DNA of 7,763 nucleotides from an uncultured Ruminococcus sp. (GTDB lineage: Bacteria > Bacillota > Clostridia > Oscillospirales > CAG-272): positions 1 through 7,763 of the forward strand of contig CACYWX010000140.1 of assembly GCA_902778205.1 (NCBI GenBank), read 5' to 3'. The notes under the pieces were generated by a model. It did no database searches and was not told where the DNA came from. It was given only the letters and a program-made list of their open reading frames with translations. Positions 1-7,400 of this stretch are shown here, one piece after another; positions within the stretch are counted from its first letter, which is position 1; every line of letters begins with the position of its first letter. Made by a program: the position numbers and the translations under genes.

Positions 1-135
1 GTTATGGGGGACGCCGTGGAGCCCCTCGATTCCTTCGACGCGGAGCACAAGGGGGATCCGGATTTCACGGCGGACGACCTGATCAAGGCGTATGAAAGCG
101 GAATTCAGGGCCTGCCGGAGTTTACCGGGCCGTAA
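1..135 (+). CDS. 3' end of an unidentified protein (partial)
   Basis: The first 44 codons of frame 1 are open and end at a TAA at 133-135; the start lies outside the window. The visible tail is acidic (many Asp and Glu) and ends in GLPEFTGP. It has no membrane segment, no recognisable motif and no cysteine. I do not recognise the family. Codon composition (GC-rich third positions) matches the neighbouring genes, and the stop is followed 52 bases later by the next gene on the same strand with no hairpin terminator between them, so the two are probably co-transcribed. That the frame is coding is inferred from its clean end, codon composition and the short gap to a well-supported gene. Confidence 0.6.
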   Translation, partial: VMGDAVEPLDSFDAEHKGDPDFTADDLIKAYESGIQGLPEFTGP

Positions 136-187
136 GGGGGACAAAACGAAATAAAGGTTACCTGCCACGAAGGGGGGGAAAACTGCA

Positions 188-1420
188 ATGAAGACCATGC
201 TGCTGTGGCTGCTGCCGTTCTTCGCGGTTCTGCAGTCTGTCACCGGAAACGCGCCGCTGCCCTGGGCCAAAGAGCCGGCTCAGGAACTCACTGAGGCTGC
301 GGAGGAAACAGAGGGGATGCCGAAGGCGGAGTCAACGGCCGATCCGGCCATTGCCGACGAAGGTGAAGCGCCCGCCGAACAAGCCCCCGAAAGGCTGGGA
401 TTTGAGACCGGCAACATCGGGAGCGGCGAGCGGGCCCGGATCTGCGCGGACGAGGACGGAAACGTCTACTTCGGCGATGGCTGGGGCCCCGGCCTCTGGA
501 AGAGAACGCCGGACGGAGCGTGTGTGAAGCTGAACGACGACAACATCCGCCTGCTGAACGAGCTGGACGGATGGCTGTACTATGCTGCACTGGACAATGG
601 CTCCGCGTCCGTTGTGCGTCTGCGGACGGACGGCTCGGAGCGGGAGGTCCTCGCGGAGCACAGTGATATCGATCATTTGATCGCGGCGGAGAGCGGCCTG
701 TATTACGAAGCGTACGACCTGAACGTCCCGTCGGTCATCGTCCGGCTTCCCCTCGAAGGCGGGGAGGAGATTCCCCTCTGGGAAAACGGTCCGGAGCGGG
801 GCTGGGGGATCATCTGCACCTATTGGGACCGTACCCTGTACGTGGGCAGCCTTGACGCGCTGTACGCCGTATCCGTCCCGGACGGGAAAATCGAAAAGGT
901 GCTGGACGAGGGTATCGCCTATGCCGCCGCGGACGAAGAGGGCCTGTTCCTCGTACGGCTGGAGGACCGGCAGTCCCGCTTCATCGACCGGAAGACCGGC
1001 GAGGAGACAACCGGACGTCAGCTCTGGGTCACCTTCCACTATTCGCACGGCTTCCTGTACCGGTACGACTACGCCCCGGGGAACACGCGGATCGTGCTGA
1101 AGAAGGTCGATGTCCGGACGGGGGAGGAGGAGACGATCCTTCAGCTCTCCGACAAACTCTTTACCCCGGACGGGCAGGAGACGGAAGCGCCCTTCTCCGC
1201 GGCGACCATCAGCGGCAGCTTTCCGGAGGGCTTCGACACGGAGCCGTACCGGGAGCCGGACGGAGCGCTCACCCTCCGCATGGAGTGGATCGACAGTGTT
1301 TACACCGTCGGCGGGCGAATCGTGTGTTTCGGCCGACTGCGCGAGGCCGCGGAGAAGAAGGGATACGAAAGCTGTTATTTCGCCATCGGACCGGACGGCG
1401 GCCCGGAGTACTGGGGCTGA
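188..1420 (+). CDS. Secreted beta-propeller protein, DUF5050-like
   Basis: A 410-residue exported protein of unknown function. Residues 1-22 look like a Sec signal peptide: MKTM, then a hydrophobic LLWLLPFFAVL core, with likely cleavage near TGNA. No lipobox cysteine is present. Residues 28-68 form a Glu/Ala/Pro-rich, probably disordered linker. From about 83 to 320 there are repeated units of roughly 40 residues. Each has a 'GWLYY' or 'GLYYEAY' strand and a later 'VVRLRTDGSE' strand, the pattern of DUF5050 or LRP1-like propeller blades found in many Clostridia surface proteins. I count about five or six blades. Residues 321-410 are a non-repeat C-terminal part with two cysteines (380 and 396). 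The start is chosen because AGGGGGGG (171-178) lies 9 bases upstream. It probably shares a transcript with the upstream partial gene, and transcription ends at the hairpin at 1437-1470. The blade assignment is from memory of the family; ligand and role are unknown. Confidence 0.8.
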   Translation: MKTMLLWLLPFFAVLQSVTGNAPLPWAKEPAQELTEAAEETEGMPKAESTADPAIADEGEAPAEQAPERLGFETGNIGSGERARICADEDGNVYFGDGWGPGLWKRTPDGACVKLNDDNIRLLNELDGWLYYAALDNGSASVVRLRTDGSEREVLAEHSDIDHLIAAESGLYYEAYDLNVPSVIVRLPLEGGEEIPLWENGPERGWGIICTYWDRTLYVGSLDALYAVSVPDGKIEKVLDEGIAYAAADEEGLFLVRLEDRQSRFIDRKTGEETTGRQLWVTFHYSHGFLYRYDYAPGNTRIVLKKVDVRTGEEETILQLSDKLFTPDGQETEAPFSAATISGSFPEGFDTEPYREPDGALTLRMEWIDSVYTVGGRIVCFGRLREAAEKKGYESCYFAIGPDGGPEYWG

Positions 1421-1436
1421 TTCCTCCGGGATATAC

Positions 1437-1470
1437 AAAAAGCGGTAAGTCTTATCGACCTGCCGCTTTT
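1437..1470. terminator. Bidirectional intrinsic terminator between convergent genes
   Basis: AAAAGCGG (1438-1445) pairs with CCGCTTTT (1463-1470). The stem continues inward through a G.U pair and one mismatch to GTC/GAC around a TTATC loop. The T-run after the GC stem serves the propeller gene on the + strand. Read on the - strand the same hairpin ends in a run of five T, placed 19 bases past the ackA stop. One element therefore ends both convergent transcripts. Confidence 0.85.
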
Positions 1471-1488
1471 GCGTTTGATCCGGGAATC

Positions 1489-2703
1489 TTATTTCTTCAG
1501 CTTGTTGACGATTTCCTCGGTGTCGGAGGCGATCATCAGCTCTTCGTTGGTGGGCAGGACGTAGACCTTGACCTTGCTGTCGGGCGTGGAGAGCTCCACG
1601 GTGTTGGGCTGGTGGTGGGTCTTGGCGTTGAGCTCGCGGTCGATCTTGATGCCGTAGTATTCCATGTCGGCGCAGGCGCGGTCTCTCAGCTCGGGGTTGT
1701 TCTCGCCCATGCCGGCGGTCCAAACCACGGCGTCCAGGCCGTTCATGGCGGCGGCGTAGGAGCCGATGTACTTCTTGCACTGGTAGGCCAGGGTGGAGGC
1801 GGCAATGTACGCTCTCTCGTTGCCCTCCAGGATGGCGGCCTCGATGTCGCGGGAGTCGGAGGAAATGCCGGAGATGCCGAGGAAGCCGCACTTCTTGTTC
1901 ATGTACTCGCTCATTTCGGCGGGCGTGAAGCCTTCCTTCTCCATGATGTAGGGAACGATGGCCGGGTCGATGGAGCCGCAGCGGGTACCCATGATCACGC
2001 CATCCAGGGGAGTGAAGCCCATGGAGGTGTCGATGCACTTGCCGCCCTTCACTGCGGAGATGGACGCGCCGTTGCCGATGTGGCAGGTGACGATCTTGGT
2101 CTCCTCGAGGGGCTTGTCCAGAAGCTTCGCCATTTCGCGGGCCACGAACCGGTGGGAGGTGCCGTGGGCTCCGTAGCGGCGGATGTGGTACTTCTCGTAC
2201 ATATCCCAGGAGATACCGTACATGTAGGCCTGCGGAGGCATGGTCTGATGGAACGCGGTGTCGAACACGAGGACCTGCGGCTTGTCAGGCATGACGGCCA
2301 GACAGCCCTTGATCCCCATGATGTGGGGACCGGTGTGCAGGGGCGCGAAGTCGCGGCAGAGCTCCAGCTTGGCCAGAACCTCGTCGTCGAGCAGCACGGA
2401 CTCGAAGAAGTAGGGACCGCCGTGCACGATACGGTGGCCGACGCCCTCGATTTCGTTCATGTCGGAGATGACGCCGAGCTCGGGATCGGTCAGGTACTTG
2501 ATGACGACCTCGGTGGCCACGGCGTGGTCCTTCATCGGGATCTCGACCTTGTGCTTTTCGCCGTTTTCACCCTTGCGGTGCTCGATGCGGCCGTCGATGC
2601 CGATGCGCTCGCAGATGCCCTTGGCGAGGACGGACTCGGTGGCGGTATCGAAAAGCTGGTACTTCAGGGAAGAAGAACCGGCGTTCACAACCAGAACTTT
2701 CAT
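1489..2703 (-). CDS. ackA: Acetate kinase
   Basis: A 404-residue cytoplasmic acetate kinase (acetyl phosphate + ADP = acetate + ATP), the substrate-level phosphorylation step of acetate fermentation; the family is usually about 400 residues. The N-terminal NAGSSSLK phosphate loop is present. Residues known as essential in the Methanosarcina enzyme fall at the same numbers: Asn7, Arg91 (VGHRIVHGG), His123, Asp148 (VFDTAFHQTMP), His180 (YGAHGTSH) and Arg241 (MGTRCGSIDPAI). The C-terminal PTNEE motif carries the metal-binding Glu. The segment after His123 reads TGPH where many homologues have N-P, a mild deviation. The frame is open 14 codons further upstream, but the start at 2703 is preferred because it begins MKVLVVNAGSSS as in all homologues and has an SD 10 bases upstream. 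The gene is monocistronic here: its own promoter lies at 2761-2789 and its terminator directly behind it. The partner gene pta is not in the window. Confidence 0.98.
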   Translation of the reverse strand: MKVLVVNAGSSSLKYQLFDTATESVLAKGICERIGIDGRIEHRKGENGEKHKVEIPMKDHAVATEVVIKYLTDPELGVISDMNEIEGVGHRIVHGGPYFFESVLLDDEVLAKLELCRDFAPLHTGPHIMGIKGCLAVMPDKPQVLVFDTAFHQTMPPQAYMYGISWDMYEKYHIRRYGAHGTSHRFVAREMAKLLDKPLEETKIVTCHIGNGASISAVKGGKCIDTSMGFTPLDGVIMGTRCGSIDPAIVPYIMEKEGFTPAEMSEYMNKKCGFLGISGISSDSRDIEAAILEGNERAYIAASTLAYQCKKYIGSYAAAMNGLDAVVWTAGMGENNPELRDRACADMEYYGIKIDRELNAKTHHQPNTVELSTPDSKVKVYVLPTNEELMIASDTEEIVNKLKK

Positions 2704-2713
2704 AGGGGAATTT

Positions 2714-2718
2714 CCTCC
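2714..2718 (-). promoter_or_regulatory. Shine-Dalgarno of ackA
   Basis: On the - strand GGAGG lies 10 bases before the ATG at 2703. It settles the start against the longer frame, which would begin at 2745, inside the leader and upstream of this site. The predicted transcription start near 2754 leaves almost no room for an upstream start at 2745. Confidence 0.85.
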
Positions 2719-2733
2719 GAAAACAAAAAATAA

Positions 2734-2762
2734 TTGACAGTTCAAAAAAGTCCGGCTATAAT
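2734..2762 (+). promoter_or_regulatory. Consensus sigma-A promoter of tmcAL
   Basis: TTGACA (2734-2739) and TATAAT (2757-2762) are separated by exactly 17 bases, a perfect match to the sigma-A/sigma-70 consensus at both hexamers. The predicted transcription start is near 2769, giving a leader of about 55 bases before the tmcAL start codon. The -10 hexamer overlaps the -10 of the opposing ackA promoter. Confidence 0.9.
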
Positions 2763-2789
2763 TATACCCGAAGCGGACGTAAAAAACAA
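2761..2789 (-). promoter_or_regulatory. Sigma-A promoter of ackA, overlapping the tmcAL promoter
   Basis: On the - strand TATAAT (2766-2761) is preceded, with a 17-base spacer, by TTGTTT (2789-2784), a partial match to TTGACA. The predicted start is near 2754, about 50 bases before the ackA ATG. Its -10 shares two bases with the tmcAL -10, the two together forming the near-palindrome TATAATTATA (2757-2766). The two polymerase footprints fully overlap, so occupancy should be mutually exclusive. Confidence 0.75.
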
Positions 2790-2823
2790 GAACTTTAAAT
2801 CACTTTGTAGGATGAAATAAAAA

Positions 2824-3951
2824 ATGCGGAACGCGACTGCGGTTATTTGTGAATTCAATCCAATCCACCGGGGCCACCGGCATCTGCTGAAGCTGGCCGG
2901 AGCGGGCGGGGAACGGGTGCTCTGCGTCATGAGCGGCCACTTTACACAGCGCGGGATCCCGGCTCTGTTCGACAAATACGCCCGGGCGGAGGCGGCGGTC
3001 CGGTGCGGCGCGGATCTGGTGGTGGAGCTTCCCTGGCCCTGGTGCTCCTCGGGAGCCGAGGATTTCGCCCGGGGCGGATGCGCCGTGGCGGCGGGCATGG
3101 GCGCGGACAGCCTGACCTTCGGCTCGGAGACGGCGGATGTGGAGATGCTGACCCGGGGCGCGGACGTCCGGGGCTCCTCCGACTATGCCGAGCGGATCCG
3201 GGCGGCGGAGAGGACCTTCCGGGACGGGGGCGGCGGCGTCCTGTTCGAGCGGGTCATGGGGGAGCTCGGCGTGGTCCCCGGCGGAGGAAACGACCGGCTT
3301 GGCATCGAATACATCCGGTTCGGACGGGCGGCAGGGATCGGCTCCTTTCGACCGGTGCGGCGCGCGGAGGGCTTTCCCTCGGCGGCGGAGCTGAGGCGGA
3401 TCTTCCGTCAGGGCGGCATGGAGGCCCTGCTGCCCCTTTTGGCGGAGGAGGGAGTCCCGCCTCTGACCCGGGCCGTCCTGTGCCGGGAGGAGGAGTATGA
3501 GCGGATGCTGTTCGCCCATGCGCGGCTCTCCCTTCCGCTCCTGATCGATACGGATCCCGGCGGGGAGGGGAATGAGCTTCTGCGTTATGCCGCGCGGGTG
3601 GCCGAGGACTGCCCCGACGCCGGAGCCTTCATGGAGCGCCTGCCCACGAAGAAGTACACCGCGTCCAGACTCCGGCGGGAGCTGCTCCGGTCCGCTGTGG
3701 GCGCGGGCGAGTCCGGGGAGGCTCCTCGGTTCACGGTCCTTTTGGCGGCGGGCGAGCGGGGCAGGGAATGGCTCTCGGAGCGGCGGCGGGAGGGCGGGAT
3801 CCCGGTGATCGTGAAGCCCGCCGATACCTCCTCCCTGGACGAGACGGGAGCGCGCCAGTACGCCGTTCACCGCCGGGCCGACGAGGTGTACGCCTTTCTC
3901 ACGGGCCGGGAGGCGGGATTCTGGATGAAGCAGTCCCCCCGGATGCTGTGA
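2824..3951 (+). CDS. tmcAL: tRNA(Met) cytidine acetate ligase (TmcAL)
   Basis: A 375-residue cytoplasmic enzyme of the TmcAL (YlbM, DUF795) family. It activates acetate with ATP to acetyl-AMP and acetylates the wobble cytidine C34 of elongator tRNA(Met), giving ac4C. The nucleotidyltransferase HxGH motif is residues 15-18 in EFNPIHRGH. It is followed by family-typical blocks: MSGHFTQRG, then FDKYARAEAA, GADLVVELP, a TFGSE turn and GNDRLGIEYIRF. The C-terminal part carries PTKKYTASRLRR, which matches the conserved region leading into the helical tRNA-binding domain. It is somewhat shorter than the Bacillus protein (about 415 residues), mostly toward the C terminus. The ATG has a modest SD (AGGA, 2809-2812) 11 bases upstream. 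It is divergent from ackA and shares its promoter region, which fits because acetate is a TmcAL substrate. It is followed by a weak hairpin terminator, and the next gene has its own promoter. Confidence 0.93.
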   Translation: MRNATAVICEFNPIHRGHRHLLKLAGAGGERVLCVMSGHFTQRGIPALFDKYARAEAAVRCGADLVVELPWPWCSSGAEDFARGGCAVAAGMGADSLTFGSETADVEMLTRGADVRGSSDYAERIRAAERTFRDGGGGVLFERVMGELGVVPGGGNDRLGIEYIRFGRAAGIGSFRPVRRAEGFPSAAELRRIFRQGGMEALLPLLAEEGVPPLTRAVLCREEEYERMLFAHARLSLPLLIDTDPGGEGNELLRYAARVAEDCPDAGAFMERLPTKKYTASRLRRELLRSAVGAGESGEAPRFTVLLAAGERGREWLSERRREGGIPVIVKPADTSSLDETGARQYAVHRRADEVYAFLTGREAGFWMKQSPRML

Positions 3952-3963
3952 TCCGATTGTGAA

Positions 3964-3987
3964 CGGTTTGTAAAACCCGGCTTTTTT
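3964..3987 (+). terminator. Weak intrinsic terminator after tmcAL
   Basis: GGTTT (3965-3969) pairs with AAACC (3973-3977) around a three-base loop, with one further C-G pair possible across a bulged C. Shortly after comes TTTTTT (3982-3987). The stem is short and AT-rich at the loop, so termination may be leaky. Confidence 0.4.
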
Positions 3988-3999
3988 CGTCGATCCCTC

Positions 4000-4028
4000 T
4001 TGACAGGGCCGGTTTATTGTGATAAACT
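4000..4028 (+). promoter_or_regulatory. Sigma-A promoter of the blaI-M56 operon
   Basis: TTGACA (4000-4005) and TAAACT (4023-4028, four of six matches to TATAAT) are 17 bases apart. The predicted start is near 4035. The left operator arm covers the end of the spacer and the start of the -10, as expected for a repressor-controlled promoter. Confidence 0.75.
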
Positions 4029-4057
4029 CAGAGTACGATAGGTCTATCACAATAAAC
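4012..4057. promoter_or_regulatory. Inverted-repeat operator, probable BlaI-type repressor site
   Basis: GTTTATTGTGATA (4012-4024) recurs as its exact reverse complement TATCACAATAAAC (4045-4057), separated by 20 bases. Each arm also holds its own small dyad, TAT-N4-ATA, so each could bind one repressor dimer; arm centres are 33 bases apart, about three helical turns. The left arm overlaps the -10 and the right arm lies just downstream of the predicted start. A third, weaker dyad, GATAG-GT-CTATC (4037-4048), overlaps the right arm. The arms do not match the staphylococcal TACA-N2-TGTA type operator. Binding by the adjacent BlaI homologue is inferred from position. Confidence 0.75.
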
Positions 4058-4079
4058 TACTGTCCGGAGGGATTTTGTC

Positions 4080-4442
4080 ATGGAAAGAAGACGACTGGCC
4101 GAGAGCGATTTCCGCTTTATGAGCGTGGTGTGGACCCACGAGCCCGTGAGCTCCATGAGGCTGGTGGAGCTGTGCCTGGAGGAGCTGGGCTGGAAGAAGT
4201 CCACTACCTTCACCATGCTCAGGAAAATGATCGAAAAGGGGTATCTGAAAAACGAAGACTCCGCCGTCACCTCCCTGGTGTCCCGGGAAGAGGTCCAGGC
4301 GGAGCAGAGCGAGCTGTTTGTGGAGCAGACCTTCGCCGGTTCCCTGCCGGGGTTCCTCGTGGCCTTTCTCGGCGGGAAAACCATTTCCGCAAAGGAAGCG
4401 GAAGAGCTGCGGAGGCTGATCGACGAGCACAGGGAGGAATGA
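4080..4442 (+). CDS. BlaI/MecI/CopY-family transcriptional repressor
   Basis: A 120-residue winged-helix repressor, the normal length for BlaI/MecI (Penicillinase_R family). Residues 6-57 form the DNA-binding domain. Its start (LAESDFRFMSVVW) matches the family's 'xExExxVMxxLW' helix. The recognition helix region is WKKSTTFTMLRKMIEKG (38-54), and the wing leads into the typical SLVSREE (65-71). Residues 72-118 form the dimerisation helices, with the family-like FAGSLPGFLVAFL and EAEELRRLIDE segments. In staphylococcal BlaI the repressor is cut at Asn-Phe in this helix; here the corresponding pair appears to be Ala95-Phe96, by eye. GGAGGG (4066-4071) lies 8 bases before the start. The gene is first in an operon with the M56 protease and probably represses its own promoter through the inverted repeat upstream. 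Family is sure; the ligand pathway and wider regulon are unknown. Confidence 0.93.
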   Translation: MERRRLAESDFRFMSVVWTHEPVSSMRLVELCLEELGWKKSTTFTMLRKMIEKGYLKNEDSAVTSLVSREEVQAEQSELFVEQTFAGSLPGFLVAFLGGKTISAKEAEELRRLIDEHREE

Positions 4443-4443
4443 C

Positions 4444-7400
4444 ATGGCCGCCCTGTTTGAAACCGTTCTGCACATGAGTCTGACCGCGTCCGTGGTGATC
4501 GCGGCGGTGCTCTTTGTCCGGCTCCTGCTCCGGCGCGCGCCGAAGAAGATCTCCTACGCGCTGTGGTCGGCGGCGGGCTTCCGGCTTCTGTGTCCGGTGT
4601 CCTTCCGGGCGGTGTTCAGCCTGTTCCGGATCCTGCCCGGGGAGGCGGAGATTCTGAATCAGCCCGCCGGGATCCCCGAGCCCGCGGGACTTCCCCTGAC
4701 CCCGGACATTCCGGCGGTCCCCTATGTGTACGTTCCGCCCTATACGGCCTCTGCTGACGGCGCGTCCCGGGCGGCGGAGCAGGTCCTGATCCCGTCGGCG
4801 GAGTCAACCGTATCCGCGCCCGTGGATCTGTGGGCGGCGTTTCTGAAGATCGGCTCCGTGCTGTGGCTCTGCGGCGCGGCGGTCATGCTCCTCTGCGCGG
4901 CGGTGAGCTATGTCCGGCTGAAGCGGCATCTGCGGACCGCCGTGAAGGTGGAGGACGGCGTATTCCGGGCGGAGGGGATCCGCTCTCCCTTCCTTCTGGG
5001 CTGGTTCCGGCCGAGGATCTACGTGCCCGCGGGACTGGAGCCGGACACCCTCGGGTACGTGCTGTGCCACGAGCGGATCCATCTGAAACGCGGCGACAAT
5101 TTCTGGAAGACCCTGGCCTTCGCCGCCCTGTGCCTCCACTGGTTCAATCCCCTGGTGTGGCTGGCCTTCCGGCTCATGACGAGGGATATGGAGATGAGCT
5201 GCGACGAGCGGGTGCTGGCGGAGAACGGGAAGATCACCCGGGCATACAGCATGTCCCTGTTGTCCTTTGCCGTGAACCGCCGCCTGCCCTCCCCCTCTCC
5301 CCTGGCGTTTGGCGAAGGGGACGTGAAGAAGCGCATCCGGAATATCCTGAGCTGGAAAAAGCCCAGGATCTGGGTGACGGCGCTGTCCGCTCTTGTCTGT
5401 CTGGCCGTGGTGGCCGCCTGTACCGCCGATCCCAAGGACCCGCGGGAGGAGACCTTCGAGGCGGAGACGGAGATCAACGGCGGAACGACAGCGGAAACGG
5501 CTGTGACGAAGGAGAGCGAACCCGAAAAGACGGATTCCGACGAGCCGGTATCAGGCGAACAGGACACCGTCGTGCCCCGGCCATGGCTCTACGTCTCCGG
5601 GACCCGCCCGGTCTCCATGGCGGTGAAGGAGAATGTCGGGGCGCTCATTTCCGAGCGCCAGCGGGAACTGGACGAGCTTGAGGCTGCGGTCATGGCGGTC
5701 CCCGGCTGGACGGAAAGGGACGATGAATCCGCCGGTCTGGTCCTGCACTACCGGACGGGGGAACTGGAATGCGTCTATTCCATCCTCCGGGGCGACGGCC
5801 ATGTGACGGGGGACATCACCACCGTGCCCGGCCATGACTACACCTCGGTCCCCCGCATCAAGGCCAACGTCACCCTGAAAACCGGAGCGGCGGAGGCGGA
5901 GTGGACCTGGGGCTTTGAGACCGCGACCCTGAGAATGGATTTGCCGTCCCTGTGGATGAGCAGGGCTTACCTCGATCCGGAGACCGACGGGGACGTTCAG
6001 ACCCTCGACTTCTTCGGTTCCAGCCGTCCGGACACGGAGGCCGCGAGGATCTTCACCCTGACTCTGGTGCCCGTGGACGGTCCCGAGCCGACGGATCCCG
6101 GCGCGATTCAGCCCGATCCGGCGCGCGGGGAGCGACTGGCGGTGCTGCGCATGTACGAAGGCTTCTTCCAGCTCTATCTGACCATGGGCGAGGAGCCGCC
6201 GGAGAAAGGCGCGGAGGAATGGGCGCGGATGCGGGACGAGGTTCCCGGGATCCTCACCACCATGCGCTTCCGTTCCGGCGCGGTGACGACCGTGTGGTAT
6301 AACGAAGCGTACTTCTCCCCGGACGAGGACGCCCTCAGCGCCATGGAGAAGATCCGGGAGCGGAACGACCTCTGCGACATGGAGGAGGCGGACCGCTGTC
6401 TGGATAATCTGCGGCAGGCCTTTGAAAAGCTCCTTGCCGAAGGGGATCCGAACCGTATCCGCTGGGACGATCCTGCCTACGCTTCCCTCTTGGACCGCGC
6501 GGGGTACGGCTACCGTCCGTTCACGCCGAAGGAGGACGCGGGGTACGACGATTGGTGGGCCGATCCGGCCGACAACCTGCGGGAGGATCCGACCGGGGAC
6601 ACTCCCGAATCCCTCTGGGCTTCGGTGAAAAACGATTCCGGCGAAGGCTCCTTCTCCGAAAAGCCCGGCATCTGGCCCGCGAAAACCTTCACCGTCGCCA
6701 TGGAACCGGGCTGGAACACGGTTTCCGGCAATGCGGAATATCTCCTTGGCGCGATCCTTTCGACGCCGGAGAACGAGCCGGTACTGGCCTCCAACGACGG
6801 CACGGTGATCCGATGCGACCGGCACGACGCCTACGGGTACTATGTTCTGGTGGATCACGGCGGGGGCGTCTCTACCCTGTACGGAAACCTCTCTCCGGAC
6901 GGCATCGCCGCTGTTGGAACCGCGCTGAAGCAGGGGGACGCACTCGGATACGCCGGTCCGGAGTGCGACCTCTACTGTATCCCGATGCCTCTCGGCGGGA
7001 ACCTCATTTTCGAGGTGCGCTGTGACGGGGCGGTCCTTGATCCCCGGGACGTCATCGACCGGTGGGAGGACTCCCGGGATCGGCTCGGGGAGATTGCGGA
7101 TACCAGCGCCCTGAGTCGTGAGACCTTCGAGGATCAGCTGAGGCGGAAGAAGGCGGAGGAATACTTCCGTCAGACCGAGGAAGCCGAACGGCAGAGACTG
7201 CGGCAGATGGCCGAGGAGCAGATCCGGCTGGCGGAGGAGGAGCAGATCCGCCGGGCCGAGGAGGAAGCCCGCCGCCAGGCTGAGGAAGCGGAGCGCCGGA
7301 ATCAGCAGGAGGAGAAAGAAGCGGCGCTCCGGGAGCTGCGGGAGGCGAGAGAAACGGCCCTCCGGGAACTGCGGCGGGAAACCCTCCGGCGCGTGGATCA

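Noticed and set aside
1285..2733. Open frame of 482 codons on the + strand opposite ackA
   Set aside because: It overlaps ackA and the end of the propeller gene and runs through the terminator. Its translation is His/Val/Asp/Gly-rich low-complexity sequence mirroring ackA codons.
2704..2745. Upstream extension of acetate kinase by 14 residues
   Set aside because: The extra residues are unlike any AckA N terminus and overlap the SD and leader. The start at 2703 has a GGAGG site and the conserved MKVLVVNAGSSS beginning.
3973..4015. Long-range pairing AAACCCGGC with GCCGGTTT as an attenuator
   Set aside because: The pairing has a bulge and a loop of about 26 bases and spans the -35 region of the next promoter rather than a transcribed leader, so a functional RNA structure is unlikely.
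2800..4050. Open frame of 416 codons on the - strand opposite tmcAL
   Set aside because: It is antisense to tmcAL, with no recognisable domain, and begins inside the repressor operator region; it is a composition artefact.
4019..4477. Open frame of 152 codons overlapping the repressor in another frame
   Set aside because: It begins inside the operator, has no SD of its own, and its translation is not family-like, whereas the overlapping frame is a clear BlaI protein.
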